A stretch of DNA of 64,000 bases from Pseudomonadota bacterium (GCA_023386885.1 JAEWIX010000064.1:62001-126000); one strand, 5' to 3'; positions 41,413 through 50,607 are shown, counted from the first letter of the stretch. Numbers and translations are program-made. Notes: a model not told the origin generated them from the sequence alone.

Positions 41413-42351
41413 ATGATCGCCATCCTGGTCTTTCCGGATTTTCAGTTGCTCGACGCCGCCGGGCCGATTTCGGTGTTCGAACATGCGACGCGGATCGCGC
41501 GGACGCCGACCCCGATCAAGATCGTCAGCGCGACTCCCGGCGAGGTGCGAAGTTCGTCGGGCGTGGCGCTGCTGGCGCGCTCCCTCAAGACTGCCGCCGG
41601 TGCTCATACGCTGCTGATTGCCGGCGGCATCGGCGTCGATGCCGCGATCCGGAGCAAGCCGACGCTGTCTTTCGTCCGCGCGGCCGCGCGGCGCGGCTGC
41701 CGGATCGCCAGCATCTGCTCGGGCGCGTATGTGCTGGCCGAGGCGGGCTTGCTCGACGGGCGACGGGCAACGACGCACTGGCGGCGCACCAACCATTTCC
41801 GGGCGCGTTATCCGAACGTGAAGCTGGAGCCGGACCGTATCTATGTTCAGGACGGCAACATCTGGAGTTCGGCCGGGATTTCCGCCGGCATCGATCTCGC
41901 GCTCGCGCTGGTGGCGGAGGATTTCAACAACGAGGTGGCACGCGCCACTGCGCGGCAACTAGTCGTCTATCATCGCCGCGCCGGCGGACAGTCGCAGTTC
42001 TCGTCGCTGCTCGAGTTGAAGGCACCGACCGGGCGTTTCGCCGAACTGCTCGGCTGGGCACGCGCGCATCTCGATCAACCGCTGACGGTCGAATGTCTGG
42101 CGGAACAGGCCGGCATGAGTTCGCGGCATTTCGCCCGCGCGTTTGTTGCGGAAACAGGCATGACGCCGTCGAAGGCCATCGAGCGGCTGCGCATCGAGGT
42201 GGCGCGGCAAGCGGTGCAATCCGGCAGCGAAGGCATCGAGGATGTGGCGCGCTCGACCGGCTTCGGCGATCCCGAACGGATGCGACGCGCCTTCATTCGC
42301 GCCTTCGGGCAGCCGCCGCAGGCGTTGCGGCGCGCTGCCCGCGCGGCGTGA
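41413..42351 (+). CDS. GlxA-family transcriptional regulator (DJ-1/PfpI plus AraC HTH)
   Basis: The 312-residue protein fuses an N-terminal DJ-1/PfpI domain (MIAILVFPDFQLLDAAGPISVFE; IASICSGAYVLAEAGLL, about residues 98-114) with a C-terminal AraC-type DNA-binding domain at about 210-308 (LTVECLAEQAGMSSRHFARAFVAETG; IEDVARSTGFGDPERMRRAF). In GlxA proteins the first domain senses a ligand; the Cys of SICSGA is present. It lies 106 bp from the divergent DJ-1 gene, whose promoter is its most likely target. In the intergenic region TGCCAT and ATGGCA form an inverted pair 18 bases apart. Ligand unknown. Confidence 0.9.
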   Translation: MIAILVFPDFQLLDAAGPISVFEHATRIARTPTPIKIVSATPGEVRSSSGVALLARSLKTAAGAHTLLIAGGIGVDAAIRSKPTLSFVRAAARRGCRIASICSGAYVLAEAGLLDGRRATTHWRRTNHFRARYPNVKLEPDRIYVQDGNIWSSAGISAGIDLALALVAEDFNNEVARATARQLVVYHRRAGGQSQFSSLLELKAPTGRFAELLGWARAHLDQPLTVECLAEQAGMSSRHFARAFVAETGMTPSKAIERLRIEVARQAVQSGSEGIEDVARSTGFGDPERMRRAFIRAFGQPPQALRRAARAA

Positions 42352-42356
42352 GGTTT

Positions 42357-43301
42357 TTAGTTCAGCGCTCGCAGCCACGCGGCGATGTCAGTCAGCGCGA
42401 CACCAGCTTTCGGCAACAGCTTGCCCATGGTGATGAAGCCGTGAAACTGGCCGGGATAGGTGACGTGCTTCACGGCGACGCCGGCGTCCTTCAGACGGGC
42501 GGCGTATTCGTCGCCTTCGTCGCGCAGCGGATCGGCGCCGGCGGTCAGCACATAAGCCGGCGGCTGACCCTTGAGGGTTTCGGCGCGCGCGGGTGACGCC
42601 TGCCAGCCTTCGCCATCGGCGAGCGTGTTGAAGTACTGGTCGCGGAACCAGCGGATCACCGAATGGGTGAGCAGGCAACTGGTCTCCGGTTCGCTGTGCG
42701 AGGGATGCGACATGCGGAAGTCGGTCGCCGGATAGATCAGCACCTGGCCGGCGATTTTCGGTCCATGCTCGCGCGCGTTGAGCGCCACCACGGCCGAGAG
42801 GTTGCCGCCGGCGCTGTCGCCGCCGACCATCAGCCGCGCTGGGTCGATGCCGAGGCTGTCGGCATTCGCCGCAATCCATTGTGCGGCTGCGATGGCGTCG
42901 TTCACGGCGGCTGGAAATTTGTGTTCGGGACTGAGGCGATAGTCCACCGCGATCACCAGCAATTGCCCTTCGTGAGCCAGGGTGCGGCAGACCGCGTCGT
43001 GAGAGTCGAGGTTACCGATCACCCAGCCGCCGCCGTGATAGAAGACGAGGCAGGGCGCGCGGCCGTCGGTTTCGCGCAGAGTCTTCGGACGATATACCCG
43101 CAGGGGAATGGCGCCGTTGGGACCGGTGGCGTCGAGCGGTCGCACCGACGCGAGTTCCGGCGTCTCGGGACGCGCCGCTTCGCAGCCTTTCAGATAAAGC
43201 TCGCGCGCCTCCGGCGGCGTCAGGGTTTCGTAAGGCGGGCGGCCGGCATCGCGAAAAGCCTGCAAAACGGCGGCGGCGTCCGGATCGAGCGTCACGGGCA
43301 T
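42357..43301 (-). CDS. Alpha/beta hydrolase, hormone-sensitive-lipase-like esterase
   Basis: The 314-residue enzyme belongs to the bacterial HSL family (family IV esterases). The oxyanion motif is HGGGWVIGNLDSHD (about residues 89-102), the nucleophile motif GGDSAGGNLSAVVAL (about 160-174) gives the catalytic Ser, and the late segment LTAGADPLRDEGDEY and YPGQFHGFITM give Asp and His. This is a full catalytic triad. The N-terminal cap helix (LDPDAAAVLQAFRDAGRPPY) is also typical. It hydrolyses short-chain acyl esters. It follows an SDR gene by 58 bases on the same strand, suggesting a shared catabolic operon. Confidence 0.92.
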   Translation of the reverse strand: MPVTLDPDAAAVLQAFRDAGRPPYETLTPPEARELYLKGCEAARPETPELASVRPLDATGPNGAIPLRVYRPKTLRETDGRAPCLVFYHGGGWVIGNLDSHDAVCRTLAHEGQLLVIAVDYRLSPEHKFPAAVNDAIAAAQWIAANADSLGIDPARLMVGGDSAGGNLSAVVALNAREHGPKIAGQVLIYPATDFRMSHPSHSEPETSCLLTHSVIRWFRDQYFNTLADGEGWQASPARAETLKGQPPAYVLTAGADPLRDEGDEYAARLKDAGVAVKHVTYPGQFHGFITMGKLLPKAGVALTDIAAWLRALN

Positions 43302-43359
43302 TCGGAAGTCCTCGTTCGGTGAATGTAAATCGGATCAAGTGAAACATGAGCAAGGTTTG

Positions 43360-44136
43360 CTAACCTGCTGTACGACCGCCATCTATGGTGTAAGCGGAAC
43401 CGCTGACATAGCTTGCGGCATCGGAGGCGAGGAAGGCGACGGTCTGAGCCACCTCGGCGGGGAGGCCAAGCCGGTGCGCCGGGATCCGGGCAAGAACCTT
43501 TTCGGAATCGGCGCGGGCGTTCGGGTTGCGTCCCTCGAAGATCGCGGACAGCATTCGGCTCTGGATCAGGCCGGGGCAGACGCAATTGACCCGCACGCGC
43601 GTCGTCGAACACTCCATCGCCACGCTCTTGGTCAGGCCGATCACGGCGTGCTTGCTGGCGCTATAGACCGCGATGTGCGGTGATCCGATCAGTCCGGCGA
43701 TCGAGGCTGTGTTGACGATGCTGCCGGCGTTGGCCTTCAGCATGACCGGAAGCACATGCTTGATGCCGAGGAACACGCCGACGACATTGACGTCCAGCAC
43801 ACGACGAAAGCTTTCGAGGCTGTAGTCCTGAATCGGTGCGATATCGCCTTCGATGCCGGCATTGTTGAAGAACACGTCGATGGTGCCGGCGGCTTCAACG
43901 GTACGGCGGACGTAGGCCGCGACATCGTCTTCGCGGCTGACGTCGGCGGTGACGGCGAGGACGCGCGCCTCCGCCGGTAGCGCCGCCACCGCGCGCTGCA
44001 ACTGTGCCTCGTTGCGATCCACCGCGACGATGCGTGCGCCTCTGGCTGCGAACAATTGCATGGTCGCCGTTCCGATTTCGCCGGCCGCGCCGGTGATCAG
44101 GGCAACCTTTCCGTCGAGACGCAACTCGTCTGCCAT
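43360..44136 (-). CDS. Short-chain dehydrogenase/reductase
   Basis: The 258-residue classical SDR has the cofactor loop ITGAAGEIG (residues 14-22), an NNAGIEG motif, SIVNTASIAG (active-site Ser), and YSASKHAVIG (Tyr-x-x-x-Lys). The C-terminal SDAASYVSGSAYTIDGGRTAG is the standard end of glucose 1-dehydrogenase-like members. NAD(P)-dependent alcohol oxidation is expected. It lies upstream of the esterase gene in the same direction; an esterase with a dehydrogenase fits sequential use of an ester and its alcohol, which is an inference. GGAAGGACACG stands upstream of the ATG. Confidence 0.92.
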   Translation of the reverse strand: MADELRLDGKVALITGAAGEIGTATMQLFAARGARIVAVDRNEAQLQRAVAALPAEARVLAVTADVSREDDVAAYVRRTVEAAGTIDVFFNNAGIEGDIAPIQDYSLESFRRVLDVNVVGVFLGIKHVLPVMLKANAGSIVNTASIAGLIGSPHIAVYSASKHAVIGLTKSVAMECSTTRVRVNCVCPGLIQSRMLSAIFEGRNPNARADSEKVLARIPAHRLGLPAEVAQTVAFLASDAASYVSGSAYTIDGGRTAG

Positions 44137-44407
44137 GGGCGGCGTGTCCTTCCCTGGTGTATTTGCACAAGACCGGTGTTCCGGCTGTGTGGATGGCCGT
44201 TCCCGTCTGGCGACGAAGGCCGTTGCCGAACTATCTCAGCTTTGCCGAAGCGATGCCAGCCGTGGCGGAACAGGCCCGCTCTGCGCCGCCCGCGGCCGAC
44301 CATCCGCCCTTTCCCCGCCTCATTCCGCGTGTTAACCGGGGCCCTGCGAGCGGCGGAATACCCGATAGAATGTCGCGAGCCCGATTCGCCCACTGAAGCC
44401 GCAAGAG

Positions 44408-45313
44408 ATGTTTCGCACCACGAGCATAGTCAGCCTGGCAGCTCTTGCTGCCGCCCTGTGGGTCGCCCCGGTGCCGCCGGCATCGGCGCAGCTTGGCAAT
44501 ATTTTCTCCGATCCAGCGCCGCGTCCGCCGGGCAACGTGCCGCAAGGCGCTTTCCCGTCCGATGACGACGAAGAGGTGCCCGACCTGCCGCGTGGTCGGC
44601 TGTTGCCGACGCCGACGCGTCCACCGCCGCCGGGGCAGGGCGTCCCGCCACCCGGCCGCGTCCAATCGCAACCGCTTCAGCCGCCGCCGGGCTCAACCGC
44701 GGCACCTCAAGGGCAACAGCCCGGCGTGGCCATAGCGCCGCCGGCTGCAGCCCCGAACGCACCGGCCGGACAGAAGCCGCCGCGCAACGGCACCGCCGCC
44801 GCGCCTCCGGCGCCCGCCACGTTGCAGCCGGGCGACGAAGTCGTGACCGAGCCGCCGGCGCAGAAGATCGTCAACAAGAAGGCCACCTTCTCAGGCCTCG
44901 ACAAGATCACCGGCCGCATCATCAGCTTCGATGCCGATATCGGCGAGACGGTGCAGTTCGGCGCGCTGCGGGTGAAGACCGATGCCTGCTATACGCGGCC
45001 GGCGACCGAGGCCGCCAATACCGACGCTTTCGTCGAGGTCGACGAGATCACCCTGCAGGGTGAGGTGAAGCGGATTTTCTCCGGCTGGATGTTCGCGGCG
45101 AGCCCCGGCCTGCACGGCGTCGAGCATCCGATCTACGATATCTGGCTGACCGACTGTAAAGGACCGGAGAACACCATCGTGGCGGCGCAACCAGACGCCG
45201 CGCCGAAGCCGGCGCCGACCCAGCAGAAGCGGCCGCCGCGCGAGCAAAGGCGACGTCCGCCGCCGCCATCGGCACCACCGCCGCCAGCACCGCTTCCGCC
45301 GTTCCAGCGGTAG
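44408..45313 (+). CDS. DUF2155 domain exported protein
   Basis: The 301-residue precursor has a signal peptide (FRTTSIVSLAALAAALWVAPVPPASA). A long Pro/Gln/Gly-rich linker follows (about 40-140). The conserved DUF2155 domain (about 150-270) includes KATFSGLDKITGRIISFDADIGE, VQFGALRVKTDACYTRP, and FSGWMFAASPGLHGVEHPIYDIWLTDCK, with two cysteines (DACYT and TDCK). A Pro-rich tail ends the protein. DUF2155 proteins are widely conserved next to aat in alphaproteobacteria and are periplasmic, with unknown activity. It is convergent with aat, 15 bases apart. The domain call is good; function is open. Confidence 0.88.
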   Translation: MFRTTSIVSLAALAAALWVAPVPPASAQLGNIFSDPAPRPPGNVPQGAFPSDDDEEVPDLPRGRLLPTPTRPPPPGQGVPPPGRVQSQPLQPPPGSTAAPQGQQPGVAIAPPAAAPNAPAGQKPPRNGTAAAPPAPATLQPGDEVVTEPPAQKIVNKKATFSGLDKITGRIISFDADIGETVQFGALRVKTDACYTRPATEAANTDAFVEVDEITLQGEVKRIFSGWMFAASPGLHGVEHPIYDIWLTDCKGPENTIVAAQPDAAPKPAPTQQKRPPREQRRRPPPPSAPPPPAPLPPFQR

Positions 45314-45328
45314 GGTCCGGGCTGCGAT

Positions 45329-46021
45329 CTATCGCGGCCGTTCGCGCGTGGCTCCTGCGATGATCGTCAGCGCTTCCGCGCCCGTGATCGGACGCTCGAT
45401 CGGCAGATGCGCGAAATCGGCCGTGTGCCCCAAGGCCGCATCGAGCCGTGTCAGATAGACCGTGCGCGGAATTTCGACGGCGCCGAACGTCTTCAGGTGC
45501 GGCGTCACGAACTGGGTGTCGAGCAGCACGTAACCTCCTGCGATCAGCCGCGCCACCAGATGCACCAGCGCCACCTTGGACGCATCGCGTGCCCGGTGAA
45601 ACATGCTTTCGCCGAAGAAGGCCCCGCCAAGGCTGACGCCGTAAAGTCCGCCGACCAGATCGTCGCCGTCCCACGCCTCGACGCTGTGACAATGGCCGCG
45701 TTCGAACAACCCAACATAGAGATCGCGAATGCGCCGGTTGATCCATGTGTCATCGCGCTGCGCCTGCGGCTCGGCGCAGCCGGCAATCACCGCCTTGAAC
45801 GCGCGGTCGACGGTGACGGTAAAGGTGTCGGCGCGCACCGTGCGCGCTAGCCGCGACGCGATATGAAACCGGTCGAGCGGAATGATGCCGCGCTGTTCGG
45901 GTTCGACCCAGAACAATGTCGGGTCGTCGGCGCTCTCCGCCATCGGGAAGATGCCGCAGGCGTAGGCACGCAGCAGAACGTCAGGTGTGATTTCAGAGGA
46001 TTGAGAGTCGCGCGAAGCCAT
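45329..46021 (-). CDS. aat: Leucyl/phenylalanyl-tRNA--protein transferase
   Basis: Aat transfers Leu, Phe or Met from its tRNA to N-terminal Arg or Lys of proteins, marking them for ClpS/ClpAP degradation (N-end rule). The 230-residue length matches the family. Conserved parts are LRAYACGIFPMAE, LFWVEPEQRGIIPLD, and HCHSVEAWDGDDLVGGLYGV. SLGGAFFGESMFHRARDASKVALVHL comes next, with LLDTQFVTPHLKTFGA near the end. The start ATG lies at the beginning of the conserved region. It is convergent with DUF2155, its common neighbour, and downstream of a signalling operon that separates it from accC. Confidence 0.96.
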   Translation of the reverse strand: MASRDSQSSEITPDVLLRAYACGIFPMAESADDPTLFWVEPEQRGIIPLDRFHIASRLARTVRADTFTVTVDRAFKAVIAGCAEPQAQRDDTWINRRIRDLYVGLFERGHCHSVEAWDGDDLVGGLYGVSLGGAFFGESMFHRARDASKVALVHLVARLIAGGYVLLDTQFVTPHLKTFGAVEIPRTVYLTRLDAALGHTADFAHLPIERPITGAEALTIIAGATRERPR

Positions 46022-46052
46022 GCGCGGACGATAACAGACAATACGTCAAATT

Positions 46053-47144
46053 CTAATCCGCCGGGGAGACGCCCTTGGTGGCGGGCGGTTCGTTGTGGCG
46101 CTGGAATCGCAGGACGATCCGCGTGCCGGCATGCGCCGGATCGCGCTCGGCCGAGGCGTTGAGCTTCGAGGCCATCGCACTGACGATACGCTGACCCATG
46201 CCGGTCGAGCGCGGATCGACCTTGGCGTGAAGGCCGACGCCGTCGTCGGCGACCGACAACTGCAACTCGTCACCGCTGCCGATCAACTGCACGTGGATCG
46301 GTCCCGGACTGTCGGGATAGGCGTATTTCACGGCGTTCATCACCAGTTCGTTGACGATGATGCCGATAGCGACCGCGCGGTCCGGATCGATCTCGATCGA
46401 TTCCGCCGTCAGCGTCAGGCGCGACATCCTGTTGCCCTCGGCGGAACGCCGCAGGTCTTCCAGCAACGCCTCGAGATACTGGTTGAGCAGCACGCTGTTG
46501 AGGTCGTGCGAGGTGTAGAGGCGACGATGCACTTGCGCCACCGCCGCAACGCGCCCCATGGCGTTGCTCAGCGCCGCCTTGACGTCATCGTCATCGCTGG
46601 AGTTGGCCTGCAAGTGCAACAGCGAGGCGATGATCTGCAAGCTGTTGCCGACACGATGATTGACCTCGCGCAGCAGCACCTCGCGCTCGGCTGCCAGTGC
46701 TGCGTAGCGATCCCGCGAAGCGTGGACTTCCGCTTCCGCGTCGTCGCGCGCCTTGCGAATTTGCGCCTGTCGCATGGCGCTTTCGATGGCGACATGCAGC
46801 AGCGAAATGAAATCGCCATGCAGGTCCTTCACCAGATAGTCGTCCGCGCCGGCCTTGAGCGCAGTAACGGCGATCTGACTGTCCTGCGAGGCGGTGACGA
46901 ACACCACCGGCGGAGGATTTGGAATCGTGAGAATGCGCTCCAGCGTTTCCAGCCCGTCGGCGCCAGGCATGTACTGATCCAGCGCCACCACGTCGATGCC
47001 GCCCGCCTTGATGCGCGTGATGCCGTCGTCGCCGCTGCCGGCATGAACGACATCGAACCCCAGACGCGACAGGCCGCGATCGACCAGCCGCGCAAGCGCG
47101 TCGTCGTCGTCGATATACAGAAGGCAGGGCTTATCGATGCTCAT
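46053..47144 (-). CDS. Response regulator-histidine kinase hybrid (receiver plus HWE/HisKA_2 kinase)
   Basis: The 363-residue cytoplasmic protein has an N-terminal receiver (about 5-125) with the acidic IDDDD cluster and phospho-acceptor Asp56 in ALDQYMPG. A linker helix (126-155) leads to a HisKA_2-type dimerisation segment, LLREVNHRVGNSLQIIASLL, with His163 as phosphorylation site. The ATPase domain contains NELVMNAVKYAYPD (N box) and VADDGVGLH (G1 box). Such proteins relay phosphate from a receiver input to another regulator, as in the general stress response of alphaproteobacteria. Its ATG overlaps the stop of the preceding receiver gene by four bases, so translation is coupled. Confidence 0.92.
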   Translation of the reverse strand: MSIDKPCLLYIDDDDALARLVDRGLSRLGFDVVHAGSGDDGITRIKAGGIDVVALDQYMPGADGLETLERILTIPNPPPVVFVTASQDSQIAVTALKAGADDYLVKDLHGDFISLLHVAIESAMRQAQIRKARDDAEAEVHASRDRYAALAAEREVLLREVNHRVGNSLQIIASLLHLQANSSDDDDVKAALSNAMGRVAAVAQVHRRLYTSHDLNSVLLNQYLEALLEDLRRSAEGNRMSRLTLTAESIEIDPDRAVAIGIIVNELVMNAVKYAYPDSPGPIHVQLIGSGDELQLSVADDGVGLHAKVDPRSTGMGQRIVSAMASKLNASAERDPAHAGTRIVLRFQRHNEPPATKGVSPAD

Positions 47145-47581
47145 GTCTCAGCTTGGGGAACCTGAATGACGGAGAAGAACAACCCGAGTTGCCGGATGGC
47201 GTTGGCGAAACTCTCGTAGTTGACGGGCTTGGTTATGTAGACATTGCAACCCAGGTCATAGCAACGCTTGATTTCCTGGGCATCGTCGGTCGTGGTCAGG
47301 ACGACGACCGGCGTTGCCTTCAAATGCACATTCTCTTTCACGCGCCGAAGTATATCGATACCAGACATGTCCGGGAGATTGAGGTCGAGCAATATCAACA
47401 ATGCTTCGTCCTTGTGCGCCAGTCCCGATCCGTCGGTTCCGAACAGGTAACGAACGGCATCTGTACCGTTGGTGAACGGTCTGATGTCATTATTGACGCC
47501 GGAGCGGCGGATGTTGCGCTCGATCAAGCGCGCATGGCCCTCGTCGTCTTCGATCATGATGATGGTGACGGGTTTGCTCAT
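47141..47581 (-). CDS. Single-domain response regulator (CheY/Rcp1-like)
   Basis: The 146-residue protein is one receiver domain with no output domain. It has the acidic pair in MIEDDEGHARLIERNI, phospho-acceptor Asp66 in LILLDLNLPDMSG, the Thr switch in VVVLTTTDD, and Lys in YITKPVNYESF. The sequence GHARLIERNIRRSGV, followed by FTNGTDAVRYLFG, matches the Rcp1-like branch often paired with CHASE3 or phytochrome histidine kinases. The ATG overlaps the stop of the kinase gene (ATGA), and its own stop overlaps the next start in the same way. It probably passes phosphate from the CHASE3 kinase to the hybrid kinase. Confidence 0.93.
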   Translation of the reverse strand: MSKPVTIIMIEDDEGHARLIERNIRRSGVNNDIRPFTNGTDAVRYLFGTDGSGLAHKDEALLILLDLNLPDMSGIDILRRVKENVHLKATPVVVLTTTDDAQEIKRCYDLGCNVYITKPVNYESFANAIRQLGLFFSVIQVPQAET

Positions 47582-49107
47582 GTTGTCTTGCCTTGTCTCC
47601 CGAGCGCCCACTTGATGGGCAACGTGACTGTAAATGTGCTGCCCGCGTCAAGCTCGGATGTTACCGACAGGGTGCCCCCGAGCCGCCGCACCAGCGCGCG
47701 AACGTGGGCGAGCCCGATGCCTTGACCGGGGCGATCTTGTGGGCCGGCACGCCGGAACAGTTCGAAAATCCGCTGATGATCCTTGGCGTCGATGCCGCGC
47801 CCGTTGTCACTGACTTCGATAATCGCAAAACCGAGTTTTGTGCGCCCGCTGATAGCGATGTCGCCGGCAACATCGGTTCGCAGATACTTTAATGCATTGT
47901 CGATTAAGTTTGAAAATATCTGCTCCAGCGCCAGACGGTCGCTGACAATCATGGGCAGCGGTTGAACACGGATTTCCGCGTTGGCTTCGGCGGCCTGATG
48001 GGCAACGGTCCCAGCAATGCCTTCGATCAGTTCGCGCAGATCGACTGAGACAGGCTGAAACTCCCGACGGCCCTCGCGGGTGAGGTGGAGGATGGCCGAG
48101 ATCAATCGATCCATCTTGCCAATCGAGGATTTGATGAAGCCGAGTGCTTCGTTAAAATCTTCGGATAGTTTCGCATCCTCGGATTCCAGCAGCGGCTCCG
48201 CTGGCTCGGTGTCGTTAGCCGGCGCCGGGACGTTCGGATGGCTCAGCGAGGAGATGCGCTTGAAGATATCGCCGCGCAGTTCCTCGAGTTCGCTGGTGAA
48301 CCCCATGATGTTGACCAGCGGTGAGCGCAGGTCGTGGCTGACGATATAGGCAAAGCGCTGAATTTCTTCATTGGCTTCGCGCAGATCCGTCGTGCGCTCG
48401 GTTATGGTTTCTTCAAGGTTGAGATTGTTGTCACGCAACTGAGCCTCGGCTTCGTCGCGCGCGCGTGACGAACGCCGCACCAGAAAAATCGAGAACGCGG
48501 CCAATGCGACGACGAGACCGGATCCGGCGATGGTCACCATCGAAGCCCATTGCTGGCTGCGATCGGCGGAGACGGTGCGCGCCGCGAACAGGCGATCCTC
48601 CTCGCGCCGCATCGCATTGCTGATCTCGGTGATGCGATGGACGGTGTCCTCGGATGCCGCCGCACGAAGCTGGGCGATACCGCCTTGCTGGTCCTTGCGC
48701 GCGGCGAATGCGACGGTTTCGCGGAATTCGTTCAGGCGTGTTTCGACGGCGGCTTGCAAAGCATCGCTGTTGCGGGTCTGCACCGGATTGTCCAGCGTCA
48801 ATTCGCGAAGGCGGCGGACATTGCCGAGGATATTGGCGAGCGCGGTGTCATGCTGATTCAGGAAGCGCAACTCGGAGGTCAACAAGTAACCGCGCCCGGC
48901 GCTTTCGGCGCGGCGCAATTCGAGCAGCACGGCGGCGATCTGGTTTTCGACCTCGACGGTGTGGACCACCAGCGAACTGTCTTCGCGGGCCCGATCGACG
49001 AACACGATCGATGCGGCGCTGATGGCGACGAGCACGAGAAAGCCGGCCGTCAGCAGCAATACCTGCACGGGTACGCGTCGGCGTATCGCGTCAGCAACTA
49101 CCTGCAT
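47578..49107 (-). CDS. CHASE3-domain sensor histidine kinase
   Basis: The 509-residue membrane kinase has a first transmembrane helix (about 13-37) and a periplasmic CHASE3 domain (about 43-180: VENQIAAVLLELRRAESAGRGYLLTS). The second helix is at about 188-211, followed by a coiled coil (DEAEAQLRDNNLNLEETITERTTDL). The phospho-acceptor His258 is in FAYIVSHDLRSPLVNIMGF, and an HATPase domain (NLIDNALKYL, DNGRGIDAKD, GIGLAHVRALV) completes the kinase. CHASE3 senses unknown extracellular signals. The ATG at 49107 matches the usual short cytoplasmic N-terminus; an in-frame ATG at 49215 would add 36 residues. It is the first gene of a three-gene operon. Confidence 0.92.
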   Translation of the reverse strand: MQVVADAIRRRVPVQVLLLTAGFLVLVAISAASIVFVDRAREDSSLVVHTVEVENQIAAVLLELRRAESAGRGYLLTSELRFLNQHDTALANILGNVRRLRELTLDNPVQTRNSDALQAAVETRLNEFRETVAFAARKDQQGGIAQLRAAASEDTVHRITEISNAMRREEDRLFAARTVSADRSQQWASMVTIAGSGLVVALAAFSIFLVRRSSRARDEAEAQLRDNNLNLEETITERTTDLREANEEIQRFAYIVSHDLRSPLVNIMGFTSELEELRGDIFKRISSLSHPNVPAPANDTEPAEPLLESEDAKLSEDFNEALGFIKSSIGKMDRLISAILHLTREGRREFQPVSVDLRELIEGIAGTVAHQAAEANAEIRVQPLPMIVSDRLALEQIFSNLIDNALKYLRTDVAGDIAISGRTKLGFAIIEVSDNGRGIDAKDHQRIFELFRRAGPQDRPGQGIGLAHVRALVRRLGGTLSVTSELDAGSTFTVTLPIKWALGRQGKTT

Positions 49108-49254
49108 CGTGCCGCGCTTGAAACATCGAAGTGTTTTGAGAGCCCCAAATCCAAGCCCCGTCCCGAATCCTTTTAGGCGATGGGATATAAGGCGCGAAAA
49201 GTTGTTTGGTTCCATGCCATCGAAACATGAGCTTCGAACGGCGCATCGTGGCGG

Positions 49255-50607
49255 TTACCGGCCGCGATCCACGCCGGACAGATACTGCTCCAGCCAGTGG
49301 ATGTGATAATCGCCGTCGATGATGTCGTGATCGCGAACCAGAGCTCTGAACAACGGCAGCGTGGTTTCGATGCCGTCCACCACGATCTCGTCCAGTGCAC
49401 GCCGCAAACGCATCAGGCATTCGGCGCGGGTCTTGCCGTGAACGATCAGCTTGCCGACAAGCGAGTCGTAATAGGGCGGGATGGTGTAGCCTTGATACAC
49501 GGCGGAATCGATGCGGACGCCGAGACCGCCGGGCGGGTGATAGCGCTGGATCCTGCCGGGGGAGGGACGAAACGTCTCCGGGTTCTCGGCATTGATGCGG
49601 CATTCGATGGCATGACCGCTGATCGCGATCTGGTCCTGCGTTGCAGGCAGGTCGCCACCGTTTGCCACGCGAATCTGCTCGAGCACCAGATCGATGCCGG
49701 TGATCGCTTCGGTCACCGGATGCTCGACCTGAATGCGGGTATTCATTTCGATGAAGTAGAATTCGCCATCTTCGTAGAGGAATTCGACGGTGCCGACGCC
49801 GAGATACTGCATCTCGCGCATCGCCTTCGCACACGTCTCGCCGATCCTTGCGCGCGCCGCCGCGGTCAGCACCGGGGAAGGGCCTTCTTCCCAGATCTTC
49901 TGATGGCGCCGCTGCAACGAACAGTCGCGCTCGCCAAGATGGACAGCGCCGCCGCGACCGTCGCCCAGCACCTGAATTTCGATGTGTCGCGGCTTCTGCA
50001 GATACTTCTCGAGATAGACCGACGCATCGCCGAACGCCGACTTGGCTTCGTTGCCGGCGGTCGAGATTGCCAGTGCCAGATCGTCGGCGGTCTGCGCCAC
50101 TTTCATGCCGCGCCCGCCGCCGCCGGCCGCTGCCTTGACCAGCACCGGGAAACCGATCGCCTTGGCGACCTCCATGGCCGCGTCGGCGGACTCGATCGCG
50201 CCCTCGGAGCCCGGCACCACGGGAATGCCGAGACGCTTGGCGGTGCGCTTGGCCTCGATCTTGTCGCCCATCAGGCGGATATGCTCGGCCTTGGGGCCGA
50301 TAAAGCCGAGATTGTGCTCGGCAAGGATTTCGGCGAAGCGCGCGTTCTCGGAGAGGAAGCCGTAACCGGGATGCACGGCGTCGGCGCCGGTGATCTCGCA
50401 GGCCGCCAAAAGGTTCGGGATATTCAGATAGCTGTCTTTCGACGGCGGCGGACCGATGCAGACGCTTTCGTCTGCGAGACGGACATGCATCGCTTCGGCG
50501 TCGGCGGTCGAATGCACCGCGACGGTCGCAATGCCCAACTCCTTGCAGGCGCGCAGCACGCGCAGGGCAATCTCACCGCGATTGGCAATCAGGATCTTGT
50601 CGAACAT
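49255..50607 (-). CDS. accC: Acetyl-CoA carboxylase, biotin carboxylase subunit
   Basis: AccC carboxylates the biotin of AccB using ATP and bicarbonate, the first step of fatty-acid synthesis. The 450-residue length is exact for the family. Seen are FDKILIANRGEIALRVLRACKELGI at the N-terminus, the ATP-grasp glycine loop KAAAGGGGRGMKV (about residues 159-171), and ERDCSLQRRHQKIWEEGPSP (bicarbonate/biotin site). FIEMNTRIQVEHPVTEAITGIDLV is the metal-binding Glu with Asn and Arg, and ECRINAENP follows. It starts 66 bases after accB and is co-transcribed with it in nearly all proteobacteria. Confidence 0.98.
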   Translation of the reverse strand: MFDKILIANRGEIALRVLRACKELGIATVAVHSTADAEAMHVRLADESVCIGPPPSKDSYLNIPNLLAACEITGADAVHPGYGFLSENARFAEILAEHNLGFIGPKAEHIRLMGDKIEAKRTAKRLGIPVVPGSEGAIESADAAMEVAKAIGFPVLVKAAAGGGGRGMKVAQTADDLALAISTAGNEAKSAFGDASVYLEKYLQKPRHIEIQVLGDGRGGAVHLGERDCSLQRRHQKIWEEGPSPVLTAAARARIGETCAKAMREMQYLGVGTVEFLYEDGEFYFIEMNTRIQVEHPVTEAITGIDLVLEQIRVANGGDLPATQDQIAISGHAIECRINAENPETFRPSPGRIQRYHPPGGLGVRIDSAVYQGYTIPPYYDSLVGKLIVHGKTRAECLMRLRRALDEIVVDGIETTLPLFRALVRDHDIIDGDYHIHWLEQYLSGVDRGR

